Below, piece by piece: positions 1-4,631 of a DNA stretch of 5,887 nt. A program made the translations under genes and the position numbers. Location of the stretch: contig JAPOQV010000087.1 of assembly GCA_026710565.1 (NCBI GenBank), positions 1-5,887 on the forward strand, given 5' to 3'. The notes under the pieces were generated by a model. It worked only from the letters and a program-made list of their open reading frames with translations, ran no database searches and was not told where the DNA came from. This DNA comes from Spirochaetaceae bacterium. GTDB taxonomy: Bacteria > Spirochaetota > Spirochaetia > SZUA-6 > Bin103. The first letter of the stretch is position 1, and each line of letters opens with the position of its first letter.

Positions 1-466
1 CGGAATCCGCCGCCGGGTCCTCCACGGCCGGGGCCGGCGCCGAGTCCGCTGCTGCTGAGCCCGCCGGCGCGCTCGACGCGATCCCGGAGCTGGATCCACG
101 CCGCCGCTGCCGGTCGAACGCCCACTGCAGCTCGGCTGCGGCGCTCAGCGTCAGCGAGCCGTCGCGCAACCGCTCGCGCGCATCCGGTTGGTCGGCGCAC
201 AGCCGTACGGCGCCAATGCGCCGCCCGGCGGCAGCCTCGCTGTAGCCGAGCTCGCGCACCGCGTAGTCGAACAGGCTGGAGCAGCCCCGCTGCAGGTACA
301 GCCGGCGGGCCTCTATCTCGGACAGGTGGTCGATGACGGCGCCGAGCAGGTAGCGTTCGTGCTGCACCAGGGTGCTGGTCTGACGCAGCAGCTCGCGGTC
401 GGAGAGCGCGCCGACGGTGGAGGTGATGGCGCGGCCGGCGGGTGCGTCAAGGATGGCGGTGTTCAT
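1..466 (-). CDS. HNH-endonuclease-type protein, N-terminal part (3' end outside window)
   Basis: Reading down from the ATG at 466-464, the frame stays open for 155 codons to the left edge, so the C-terminus is missing. Residues 21-120 are predicted to be largely helical. They include LSDRELL (21-27), LVQHERYLLGAVIDHLSEIEAR (33-54, alternating charge and hydrophobics), RLYLQRGCSSLFDYAVRELG (55-74) and a segment ending in DGSLTLSAAAELQ (102-114). This pattern is typical of the helical region that precedes the HNH nuclease motif in a large bacterial family, in which the 'Y-L-x-x-G-C/Y-S-S-L-F' stretch is conserved. Residues 124-155 form an Ala/Pro/Ser-rich linker, as often found before the catalytic domain. 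The HNH residues themselves would lie beyond the window and are not seen, so nuclease activity is inferred from family resemblance only. No Shine-Dalgarno is visible before the ATG; an AT-rich dyad sits there instead. The role is unknown; such genes are often multicopy and can be mobile. Confidence 0.72.
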   Translation of the reverse strand, partial: MNTAILDAPAGRAITSTVGALSDRELLRQTSTLVQHERYLLGAVIDHLSEIEARRLYLQRGCSSLFDYAVRELGYSEAAAGRRIGAVRLCADQPDARERLRDGSLTLSAAAELQWAFDRQRRRGSSSGIASSAPAGSAAADSAPAPAVEDPAADS

Positions 467-467
467 G

Positions 468-481
468 GAGTAAATATACTC
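468..481. promoter_or_regulatory. AT-rich dyad abutting the HNH-type gene start
   Basis: GAGTA-AATA-TACTC is a perfect 5+4+5 inverted repeat that ends 1 base upstream of the ATG at 466 (minus strand). It is the only distinctly AT-rich spot in the neighbourhood. On the minus strand it contains TATATT, a fair -10 box about 10 bases from the ATG, and no Shine-Dalgarno is present. This fits an operator overlapping a promoter of a leaderless or nearly leaderless transcript, but no convincing -35 box was found. The dyad is seen directly; its function is inference. Confidence 0.3.
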
Positions 482-582
482 ATGGTTCCCAGATAGCTCT
501 TTCTTTCTGGTCCGGGACAGGCGTCTGGTCGGCGCTCAGCGGGCGCTGAAGGGGGTGCGGCGCGGCCGAACGGGTGTGCGAG

Positions 583-600
583 CTTCCGGGAGGCCGGAAG
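583..600. repeat. Perfect 7-bp stem-loop
   Basis: CTTCCGG (583-589) and CCGGAAG (594-600) are exact reverse complements separated by the tetraloop GAGG. The structure would be stable in RNA of either strand. No T-run follows on either side, so it does not look like an intrinsic terminator. It lies in the gene-poor stretch; its function is unknown. Confidence 0.4.
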
Positions 601-660
601 GGGCCTGTACGTGCGCTGGCGCGCCACCTCGCAGGCGCACATTGCCGTCAAGACCCTGAG

Positions 661-680
661 GAAAAATTCCGGACTTTTTC
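661..680. promoter_or_regulatory. 20-bp near-perfect palindrome
   Basis: Nine of ten symmetric base pairs match: GAAAAA (661-666) mirrors TTTTTC (675-680), and the centre TCCGGA (668-673) is itself palindromic. Only positions 667 and 674 break the symmetry. A-tract arms in such GC-rich surroundings suggest a binding site for a dimeric DNA-binding protein. Loop formation would require opening the centre, so a terminator is less likely. No gene start lies within 150 bases, so the target is unclear. Confidence 0.3.
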
Positions 681-748
681 GCGGCGCGCTCGCTGCCGAG
701 CCGGTCTCGGAACAACCAGGAACCCTTCGATGCCGCCGGCGGACCTCA

Positions 749-786
749 CACTCCCATGCCCTCGTCAAGCCGGCGTCTTGGGAGTG
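749..786. repeat. 8-bp perfect inverted repeat with 22-base loop
   Basis: CACTCCCA (749-756) and TGGGAGTG (779-786) are exact reverse complements. The spacing allows a hairpin, but the loop is long and no T-tract follows. It is a further structured element in the gene-poor stretch; no role is assigned. Confidence 0.3.
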
Positions 787-814
787 GTGCGGACGTGACG
801 GTTGATTGGTTGCA

Positions 815-835
815 GCCAACTGCAGAAGGGTTGGC
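815..835 (-). terminator. Weak hairpin downstream of the EcsC-like frame
   Basis: GCCAAC (815-820) and GTTGGC (830-835) form a 6-bp perfect stem with a 9-base loop, about 20 bases beyond the stop codon at 857-855 on the minus strand. There is no U-rich tail, so it is at best a weak or factor-assisted terminator. Its position after the last minus-strand gene is the main reason for listing it. Confidence 0.22.
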
Positions 836-854
836 GGAGGGAATGGGAGGGTGG

Positions 855-1169
855 TCAGGCCACGGGTTGGCTCGAAGATCGTCGCTGCTCGTAGAGCCGG
901 TCGGAAACGCCGTAGATACGCGCCGCCATCGATCCATCGATCACGAGGCCCATGACGGCGCCGATCAGCGGCAGGAAACCGAACGCCAGCTTCCAGAGCC
1001 AGGCCGCCTGCAGCTTGGCCGATACCGCGGCGATCAACGCTTCGCGGGAAGGTGTTTGGTCATCGTGCCGCGCTCCGGCCCACAGCAGCAGCACGTGCTC
1101 GAAGTCGTCGCCGGAGCCGTCATCCCGGCCGGCCTTCGTCGCGACCTGCCACCAGATCGCCTGCAACAT
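855..1169 (-). CDS. EcsC-like C-terminal half, probably the frameshifted continuation of the upstream gene
   Basis: Read from the ATG at 1169, this frame encodes 104 residues. It repeats the pattern of the second half of the 1120-1752 product: LQAIWW (2-7), DFEHVLLLWA (22-31), a polar linker, and then a hydrophobic segment WKLAFGFLPLIGAVMGLVID (59-78). These match LQYRCW, DFQRVLYRWA and WKLVLGFVPVVG...YRID upstream. The hydrophobic 'K-L-x-x-G-F-x-P-x-x-G' segment near the C-terminus resembles the end of EcsC-family proteins. The frame overlaps the end of the 1120-1752 frame by 50 bases in a +1 register, and no Shine-Dalgarno precedes the ATG, so independent initiation is unlikely. The simplest reading is a single protein of about 300 residues with two EcsC-like units, broken by a one-base indel or joined by frameshifting. 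The frame stays open further upstream, to an ATG at 1364, but that part reads as nonsense. EcsC assignment is by resemblance only; function unknown. Confidence 0.5.
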   Translation of the reverse strand: MLQAIWWQVATKAGRDDGSGDDFEHVLLLWAGARHDDQTPSREALIAAVSAKLQAAWLWKLAFGFLPLIGAVMGLVIDGSMAARIYGVSDRLYEQRRSSSQPVA

Positions 1170-1752
1170 GCGGCGGCAGGGGAAGCGCAAAGTCGTCCGG
1201 CAGTTGGCGGATGCCTGCCGACCGGAGGTCGCCGAAGTACTCGGCGGCATGGTCGTGGAAGCGGAGCACCAGTGCCGCGTCGATCCGGTACGCGGCGATC
1301 GGTCCCACGACCGGCACGAATCCCAGCACCAGCTTCCAGAACCGGGAGGGGCGAAGCCGGTCAACCACCGCCTCGGCTAACTCATCCGTTTCGGGCAACT
1401 CGTCACCGAGCTCCCGATCTCCGGGCCGCCGGGCCCAGCGATACAGCACGCGCTGGAAATCGCCGCGCTCGTCGACCTCGACGCCGGATTGGAAGCCGAG
1501 CGCCCAGCACCGGTACTGCAGCGTCTCCAGCGGCTTGGGCACACCTCGCCGCATGCGCGTGACGTGCACCACCGGAATGAAGCTGTCGCTCAGCGCGCCG
1601 ATCCCCGCGCTCGACTTCATCGCCCTGCGGCCATGGGGATGGCCGACAGCTCGCCGTTGCAGTTCGCGTAGCTCGCTCAGACGCTCAGGGTGATCGTCGG
1701 CGAGAAACCGTTCCACCCGCTCGCGTATTCGGCTGACGCTCCCTGCGTCCAT
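1120..1752 (-). CDS. EcsC-like protein, first unit (frame ends after a probable frameshift)
   Basis: The frame encodes 210 residues from the ATG at 1752, chosen because AGGAG lies 6 bases upstream; a TTG at 1800 would add 16 residues but has no such site. The N-terminus (1-40) is charged and helical. Next comes AGIGALSDSFIPVVHVTRM (49-67), then LETLQYRCWALG (75-86), DFQRVLYRWA (98-107), and a hydrophobic segment with WKL (139-141), GFVPVVG (144-150) and YRID (155-158), followed by FHDHAAEYFGDLR (165-177). The order 'LQ...LG', 'F-x-x-VL' and 'PVVG...AYR...A..Y...R' resembles the C-terminal half of the EcsC family. Residues 196-210 are probably out-of-frame sequence, because homology resumes in the +1 frame at about 1169. 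The gene follows the PIN gene on the same strand after 93 bases. EcsC proteins often accompany ABC transporters or occur alone; no transporter is seen here. The biochemical role is not known to me, and the assignment is tentative. Confidence 0.55.
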   Translation of the reverse strand: MDAGSVSRIRERVERFLADDHPERLSELRELQRRAVGHPHGRRAMKSSAGIGALSDSFIPVVHVTRMRRGVPKPLETLQYRCWALGFQSGVEVDERGDFQRVLYRWARRPGDRELGDELPETDELAEAVVDRLRPSRFWKLVLGFVPVVGPIAAYRIDAALVLRFHDHAAEYFGDLRSAGIRQLPDDFALPLPPHVAGDLVAGRDEGRPG

Positions 1753-1758
1753 GGGTCG

Positions 1759-1763
1759 CTCCT
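1759..1763 (-). promoter_or_regulatory. Shine-Dalgarno AGGAG of the EcsC-like gene
   Basis: On the minus strand AGGAG is followed by the 6-base spacer CGACCC and then ATG (1752-1750). It is the best ribosome binding site in the window and fixes the start, favouring it over the TTG at 1800. Confidence 0.65.
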
Positions 1764-1779
1764 GACTTGGAAGGTATGA

Positions 1780-1794
1780 ATCGCGGGCCGCGAT
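1780..1794. promoter_or_regulatory. 15-bp perfect dyad upstream of the EcsC-like gene
   Basis: ATCGCGG-G-CCGCGAT is a perfect 7+1+7 inverted repeat, 27 bases upstream of the start at 1752 and just before its Shine-Dalgarno. A one-base centre cannot form a hairpin loop, so a protein-binding operator is the more natural reading. No strong -35/-10 pair could be assigned around it. Confidence 0.3.
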
Positions 1795-1798
1795 GGGC

Positions 1799-1819
1799 AA
1801 AGCGCGCTGGTTCGCGCGC
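1799..1819 (-). terminator. Possible weak terminator after the PIN gene
   Basis: On the minus strand GCGCGC (1819-1814), the loop GAACCA and GCGCGC (1807-1802) form a 6-bp GC-only stem followed by only TTT. A second possible stem lies just upstream, CGGGAG (1821-1826) with CTCCCG (1838-1843). The position right after the PIN stop codon (1846) suits a terminator, but the U-tract is very short. Confidence 0.28.
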
Positions 1820-1845
1820 GCGGGAGCCGGAGCGCAACTCCCGTG

Positions 1846-2271
1846 TCAGCTTTCGGGCGGTTGCGGAAAGGGATTCTCGATCGTGAGACCTTCGATGGTG
1901 TGGCCATGACTCAGGCGTTCAGTGAGCAGTCCGCCGCAGCCTGCCTCCAGCGCCGCGGCGATGTTCAGGGCGTCGTGAAATCCGTATCGATAGCGCGACT
2001 GGATGCCCAGAGCGCGGCGGTAGAGGTCCTCGCTCGGTGCGACGGAGCAGAGGGGCAGGAGCACGTCGTCGAGGAAGCGCCGGGCCTGCTCCGCCGTCAT
2101 CGGTTCCGTCGTCTTGCGGGTGAGAATGTCGAGCGTTTCCTCGACGACCTGGTGGCTGATCGTCCAGCTCTCCTGCAGCGCCGATCGCACGATCGCCCGC
2201 GCGCGGCCCTTCCTGGCCGGGTCGGTCTCGTCGAAGAGGGCGACGAAGACGCTGCTGTCGACGAAGTTCAT
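1846..2271 (-). CDS. PIN-domain (VapC-like) protein without visible antitoxin
   Basis: The frame encodes 141 residues from the ATG at 2271. An in-frame ATG at 2352 would add 27 residues, but these look unlike a PIN N-terminus, whereas MNFVDSSVFVALFD begins exactly as PIN domains do. The family consists of Mg-dependent ribonucleases, usually toxins of VapBC pairs. Expected acidic residues are D5 (VDSSV), E45 (in ISHQVVEETLDILTRK, 38-53) and D100 (FHDALNIAAALEAGC, 98-112). The C-terminus LLTERLSHG...IENPF (115-135) matches the VapC subgroup usually reading 'SEDLxxGQ...NPF'. Here the fourth acidic site appears to be R119, which may weaken catalysis. A VapB antitoxin normally sits just upstream, but only about 100 bases separate this gene from the divergent aminotransferase and no antitoxin-like frame fits there. 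No strong Shine-Dalgarno is seen. PIN membership is well supported; toxin activity is uncertain. Confidence 0.85.
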   Translation of the reverse strand: MNFVDSSVFVALFDETDPARKGRARAIVRSALQESWTISHQVVEETLDILTRKTTEPMTAEQARRFLDDVLLPLCSVAPSEDLYRRALGIQSRYRYGFHDALNIAAALEAGCGGLLTERLSHGHTIEGLTIENPFPQPPES

Positions 2272-2280
2272 GGCGCCACG

Positions 2281-2352
2281 ATGACACGAACGTCGTTGCG
2301 CGACATACGCGTCCGGGTGGGGCTGCGGGAACTGCCGGTGACGTTCGTGCAT
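2281..2352. promoter_or_regulatory. Long inverted repeat in the divergent promoter region
   Basis: CACGAACGTC (2285-2294) and GACGTTCGTG (2340-2349) are exact 10-bp reverse complements, 45 bases apart. ATG (2281-2283) and CAT (2350-2352) extend the pairing if A2284 is bulged. The element fills most of the roughly 100-bp spacer between the PIN gene and the aminotransferase. It could be two half-sites bound by one regulator controlling both divergent genes, or a long-loop hairpin in either leader RNA. No confident -35/-10 pair could be identified for either gene. Confidence 0.4.
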
Positions 2353-2372
2353 AGTACGGGCGCAGGCGCGTG

Positions 2373-3647
2373 ATGGCAGACGAGAGACTGCAGCGTTCCG
2401 AGCGGGAATACGCGCGGGCGGTGCGCACGGTGGCCGAGGGGACGACCCAGTCCAGGACTCCGGCGACGCTGATACCGGGCGTCTACCCGACTTTCGGGGC
2501 GCGAGGGCAGGGGGCGTACATCTGGGACGTGGACGGCAACCGCTACGTGGACTGGATCCTGTGCTTCGGCACCATCGTCCTCGGTCACAGCCATCCGGTG
2601 GTGAACGCCGCGGCGATCCGGGAGATCGAGGAGGGGTTCGCCCTGCCGCTGACCCGCCCGGTGCAGACCGAGCTGGCCGAGACGCTGGTCGAGCTGATCC
2701 CGTGCGCGGAGCAGGTCCTGTTCATGAAGGCCGGCTCGGAGGCGACCTCGGCCGCGGTGCGGCTGGCGCGCCTGGCGACCGGCCGCGACCGGATCGTGCG
2801 GCTGGGCTATCACGGCTGGCACGACTGGTCGTGCACGCGCGATGCCGGCATCCCGGCCGCGGTGCGCGACCTCACCCTCACCTTCACGTACAACGACCTG
2901 GACTCGCTACGCGCCGTGCTGGAGGCTCACCGCGACCAGGTCGCCTGCGTGATCCTGTGGCCGTGCGAGATCGACACCCCTGAACCCGGCTTCCTGGAAG
3001 GGGTCAGGGAGCTCGCGCACCAGCACGGCGCGCTGTTCATCCTTGACGAGATCCGCACCGGGTTCCGCCTGGCGCTCGGCGGCGCGCAGGAGCACTTCGG
3101 CGTCGTCCCCGACTTGGCCACCTTCGGCAAGGCGCTGGCCAACGGCTTCACGCTGTCGGTGGTGGCCGGCCGGGCCGACTGCATGAAGCACGTGCGCGAG
3201 TCGTGGTTCTCGTCCACGTTCAACACCAGCTCCATGGAACAGGCGGCGGCGCTGGCGACGATCGGCGAGCTGCGGCGCAGCGACGGTATCGGCCACATCT
3301 GGCGGATCGGCCGCCGGCTCATGGAGGGGCTCGACGGCCTGGCTCAGGCACACGTGGTGGAGGCGAAGACGGTGAGCCTGCCGCCGACGCCGTACCTTCA
3401 ATTCACTTACGGCGATCCTGGCCTGCGCGAAGCAGCCAAGCGGATCTTCTTCACGGAAACGGTCCGGCGCGGGATCTTCTTTCATCCCCATCACCACTGG
3501 TTCGTGAGCGCCGCGCACGGAGAGGCGGAGTTGGCCGAGACGCTTGAGGCCAGCGAGCACGCCTTCCGGGCGGTGCGCCGCGCGATCGACACGGGACGGG
3601 CGCTGCCCGCGGCAGCCGCCGGAGCCCTGGAAGGCGGGGTGCGGTGA
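2373..3647 (+). CDS. Class III (GSAM-like) PLP-dependent aminotransferase
   Basis: The frame encodes 424 residues, close to the usual length of about 430 for this family. The ATG at 2373 is preferred because CAGG (2363-2366) lies 6 bases upstream; a GTG at 2370 is too close, and an in-frame TAG at 2352 rules out anything much longer. Family landmarks occur in order: DVDGNRYVDW (52-61), the phosphate cup GSEAT (121-125), the aromatic GYHGWHDW (145-152) over the cofactor, LDEIRTGFR (D225 pairs with the pyridine nitrogen), FGKALANG with the Schiff-base lysine K253, and T285 in STFNTSSM. A His-rich HPHHHW lies at 371-376. The enzyme should transfer or shift an amino group via pyridoxal phosphate in the cytoplasm. 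KAGSEATSAAVR and GYHGWHDW differ from the heme-pathway enzyme HemL (NSGTEA type) and resemble relatives from sugar or secondary-metabolite clusters, so I do not call it hemL. It overlaps the deacetylase gene by 4 bases, which suggests coupled expression. The substrate is unknown. Confidence 0.92.
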   Translation: MADERLQRSEREYARAVRTVAEGTTQSRTPATLIPGVYPTFGARGQGAYIWDVDGNRYVDWILCFGTIVLGHSHPVVNAAAIREIEEGFALPLTRPVQTELAETLVELIPCAEQVLFMKAGSEATSAAVRLARLATGRDRIVRLGYHGWHDWSCTRDAGIPAAVRDLTLTFTYNDLDSLRAVLEAHRDQVACVILWPCEIDTPEPGFLEGVRELAHQHGALFILDEIRTGFRLALGGAQEHFGVVPDLATFGKALANGFTLSVVAGRADCMKHVRESWFSSTFNTSSMEQAAALATIGELRRSDGIGHIWRIGRRLMEGLDGLAQAHVVEAKTVSLPPTPYLQFTYGDPGLREAAKRIFFTETVRRGIFFHPHHHWFVSAAHGEAELAETLEASEHAFRAVRRAIDTGRALPAAAAGALEGGVR

Positions 3648-4540
3648 GCGACCTCGGCTCTGCCGATCCGATCGGGGCCAACCGCATCCTGGGCTATCCG
3701 TCCGATGCGCGCCTGCTGATCGTCAACGCAGACGACTTCGGCATGTGTCACACCCAGAACGTGGGCACCGTGCGGGCGGTTCGCGAGGGGCTGGTGCGCT
3801 CGTGCTCGCTGATGGCGCCGCCGCCGTGGGGGCTGCACGGCGCGCAGCTCCTGCGGGAGAACCCGGACGTGCCCCTCGGCGTCCACCTCACGCTGGTGAG
3901 CGAGTTCCGCACCTACCGCTGGGGCCCGCTGCTGCCGGGTGGGGAGGTCGGCTCGCTGGTGGACGAGTCCGGCTGCTTCCCTCCCGACGACCGGATCCCG
4001 GAGCTGGTCGGCAACCTCCTTCTGCATGAGGCGGAGCGGGAGTTCCGGGCGCAGATCGAGTGGGTGCTGGCGAGGGGGCTCGCGCCCGCCCACTTGGACA
4101 GCCACTACCACGTGCACGAAGAACGCGACGACCTGTTCGACCTGACCGTCGACCTGGCGCTGGAGTACGGGCTTGCGTTGCGGACGCGCGACCCGGCGCA
4201 CATCCGGGCGCTGCGCGCCCGCGGCTACCCCACCAACGATCACGACATACTGGACTCGGGCCGGCACCCGCCCGCGGACAAGCCGGTCGCCTTCGCGAAG
4301 CTCCTGCGCGAGCTTCCGGAGGGGGTCAGCGAGTGGGCGTTTCACCCCGCCGTCGTGACCCCGGAGCTGGAAGCGATCATGGTCGACCCGCGCATCCCCG
4401 GCGTCACCGCCGTGCCCGCCGACCGGCAGTCCGACTTCGACTTCATCACCTCCGGGGAGGCGGCGGCGATCGTCGCCGAGGAGGGCATCGAGCTGATCAC
4501 CTACGCGGACCTGCAGCCGTTCTGGCGGCGGGGCGGGTGA
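3644..4540 (+). CDS. YdjC/ChbG-family carbohydrate deacetylase
   Basis: The frame encodes 298 residues. The start is GTG at 3644, overlapping the aminotransferase stop in GTGA, a common arrangement for translational coupling. Family features are clear: LLIVNADDFGMC (24-35), in which D30/D31 supply the metal/catalytic acid site, GVHLTL (79-84, metal ligand H81), a Q-rich helix EFRAQIEWVLARG (133-145), DSHYHVH (152-158, metal-binding histidines) and EWAFHP (230-235) near the end of the domain. Known members remove acetyl groups from acetylated amino sugars such as N-acetylated chitooligosaccharides using a divalent metal. No signal peptide is evident, so a cytoplasmic location is likely. Pairing with an aminotransferase suggests successive steps on an amino- or N-acetyl-sugar-type compound, but that is inference. 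E. coli ChbG is about 250 residues; this protein carries an N-terminal extension of about 20 residues and a longer C-terminus. The symbol chbG is withheld because the substrate is unproven. Confidence 0.92.
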   Translation: MSDLGSADPIGANRILGYPSDARLLIVNADDFGMCHTQNVGTVRAVREGLVRSCSLMAPPPWGLHGAQLLRENPDVPLGVHLTLVSEFRTYRWGPLLPGGEVGSLVDESGCFPPDDRIPELVGNLLLHEAEREFRAQIEWVLARGLAPAHLDSHYHVHEERDDLFDLTVDLALEYGLALRTRDPAHIRALRARGYPTNDHDILDSGRHPPADKPVAFAKLLRELPEGVSEWAFHPAVVTPELEAIMVDPRIPGVTAVPADRQSDFDFITSGEAAAIVAEEGIELITYADLQPFWRRGG

Positions 4541-4570
4541 GCGCGGACGTTACGTAGCGCGGCGCCGCAC

Positions 4571-4596
4571 ACCGCGCGGCCTGCGTGCCGCGTGGT
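4571..4596 (+). terminator. Hairpin after the aminotransferase-deacetylase operon
   Basis: ACCGCGCGGC (4571-4580) pairs with GCCGCGTGGT (4587-4596) over 10 positions, one of them a G-U wobble, with a 6-base loop CTGCGT. It starts 30 bases after the stop at 4540. The following bases ATCTTCG are only mildly U-rich, so termination may be partial. TATCTT (4596-4601) could alternatively act as a -10 box for the permease, but no matching -35 was found. Confidence 0.38.
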
Positions 4597-4631
4597 ATCT
4601 TCGCATCGGCCCGGCCAAGGGCGCTCTCGAA

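Larger units (their letters stand above)
482..854. other. Gene-poor intergenic stretch with several inverted repeats
   Basis: No convincing gene lies between the HNH-type start and the end of the EcsC-like frame at 855. Open frames exist (for example minus 463-819 and plus 574-798), but their translations are Arg/Pro-rich, have no recognisable motif and lack ribosome binding sites. The stretch does hold several inverted repeats: 536-549 (TCAGCG-GG-CGCTGA), 583-600, 611-616 with 635-640 (GTGCGC/GCGCAC, flanking the palindrome TGGCGCGCCA at 617-626), 661-680, 749-786 and 815-835. It could be a long regulatory spacer, a structured RNA or a decayed gene; the sequence does not decide between these. 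Confidence 0.5.

Noticed and set aside
463..819. Minus-strand open frame of 118 codons just before the HNH-type gene
   Set aside because: Its stop overlaps the HNH-type ATG, which looks like coupling, but the sequence is Arg/Pro-rich, lacks motifs and has no ribosome binding site.
1120..1364. Upstream extension of the second EcsC-like frame to an ATG at 1364
   Set aside because: The extra residues are Ser/Arg/Thr-rich nonsense lying over the well-supported first frame, so the extension is not coding.
756..1562. Plus-strand open frame of 268 codons antisense to the EcsC-like locus
   Set aside because: The product is Arg/Pro-rich with no recognisable domain, while the minus strand shows repeated motifs and a good ribosome binding site.
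2272..2372. Search for a VapB-type antitoxin upstream of the PIN gene
   Set aside because: No frame of suitable length with its own start fits the spacer; the frame ending at 2268 is mainly the antisense of the aminotransferase.
1843..2373. Plus-strand frame of 176 codons opposite the PIN gene
   Set aside because: The minus strand encodes a clear PIN domain; only the last 30 codons, which lie in the intergenic spacer, were kept as a speculative leader.
3491..4345. Long minus-strand frame opposite the aminotransferase and deacetylase genes
   Set aside because: It has low-complexity Arg/Gln/Val content, no motif, and lies opposite two well-supported genes.
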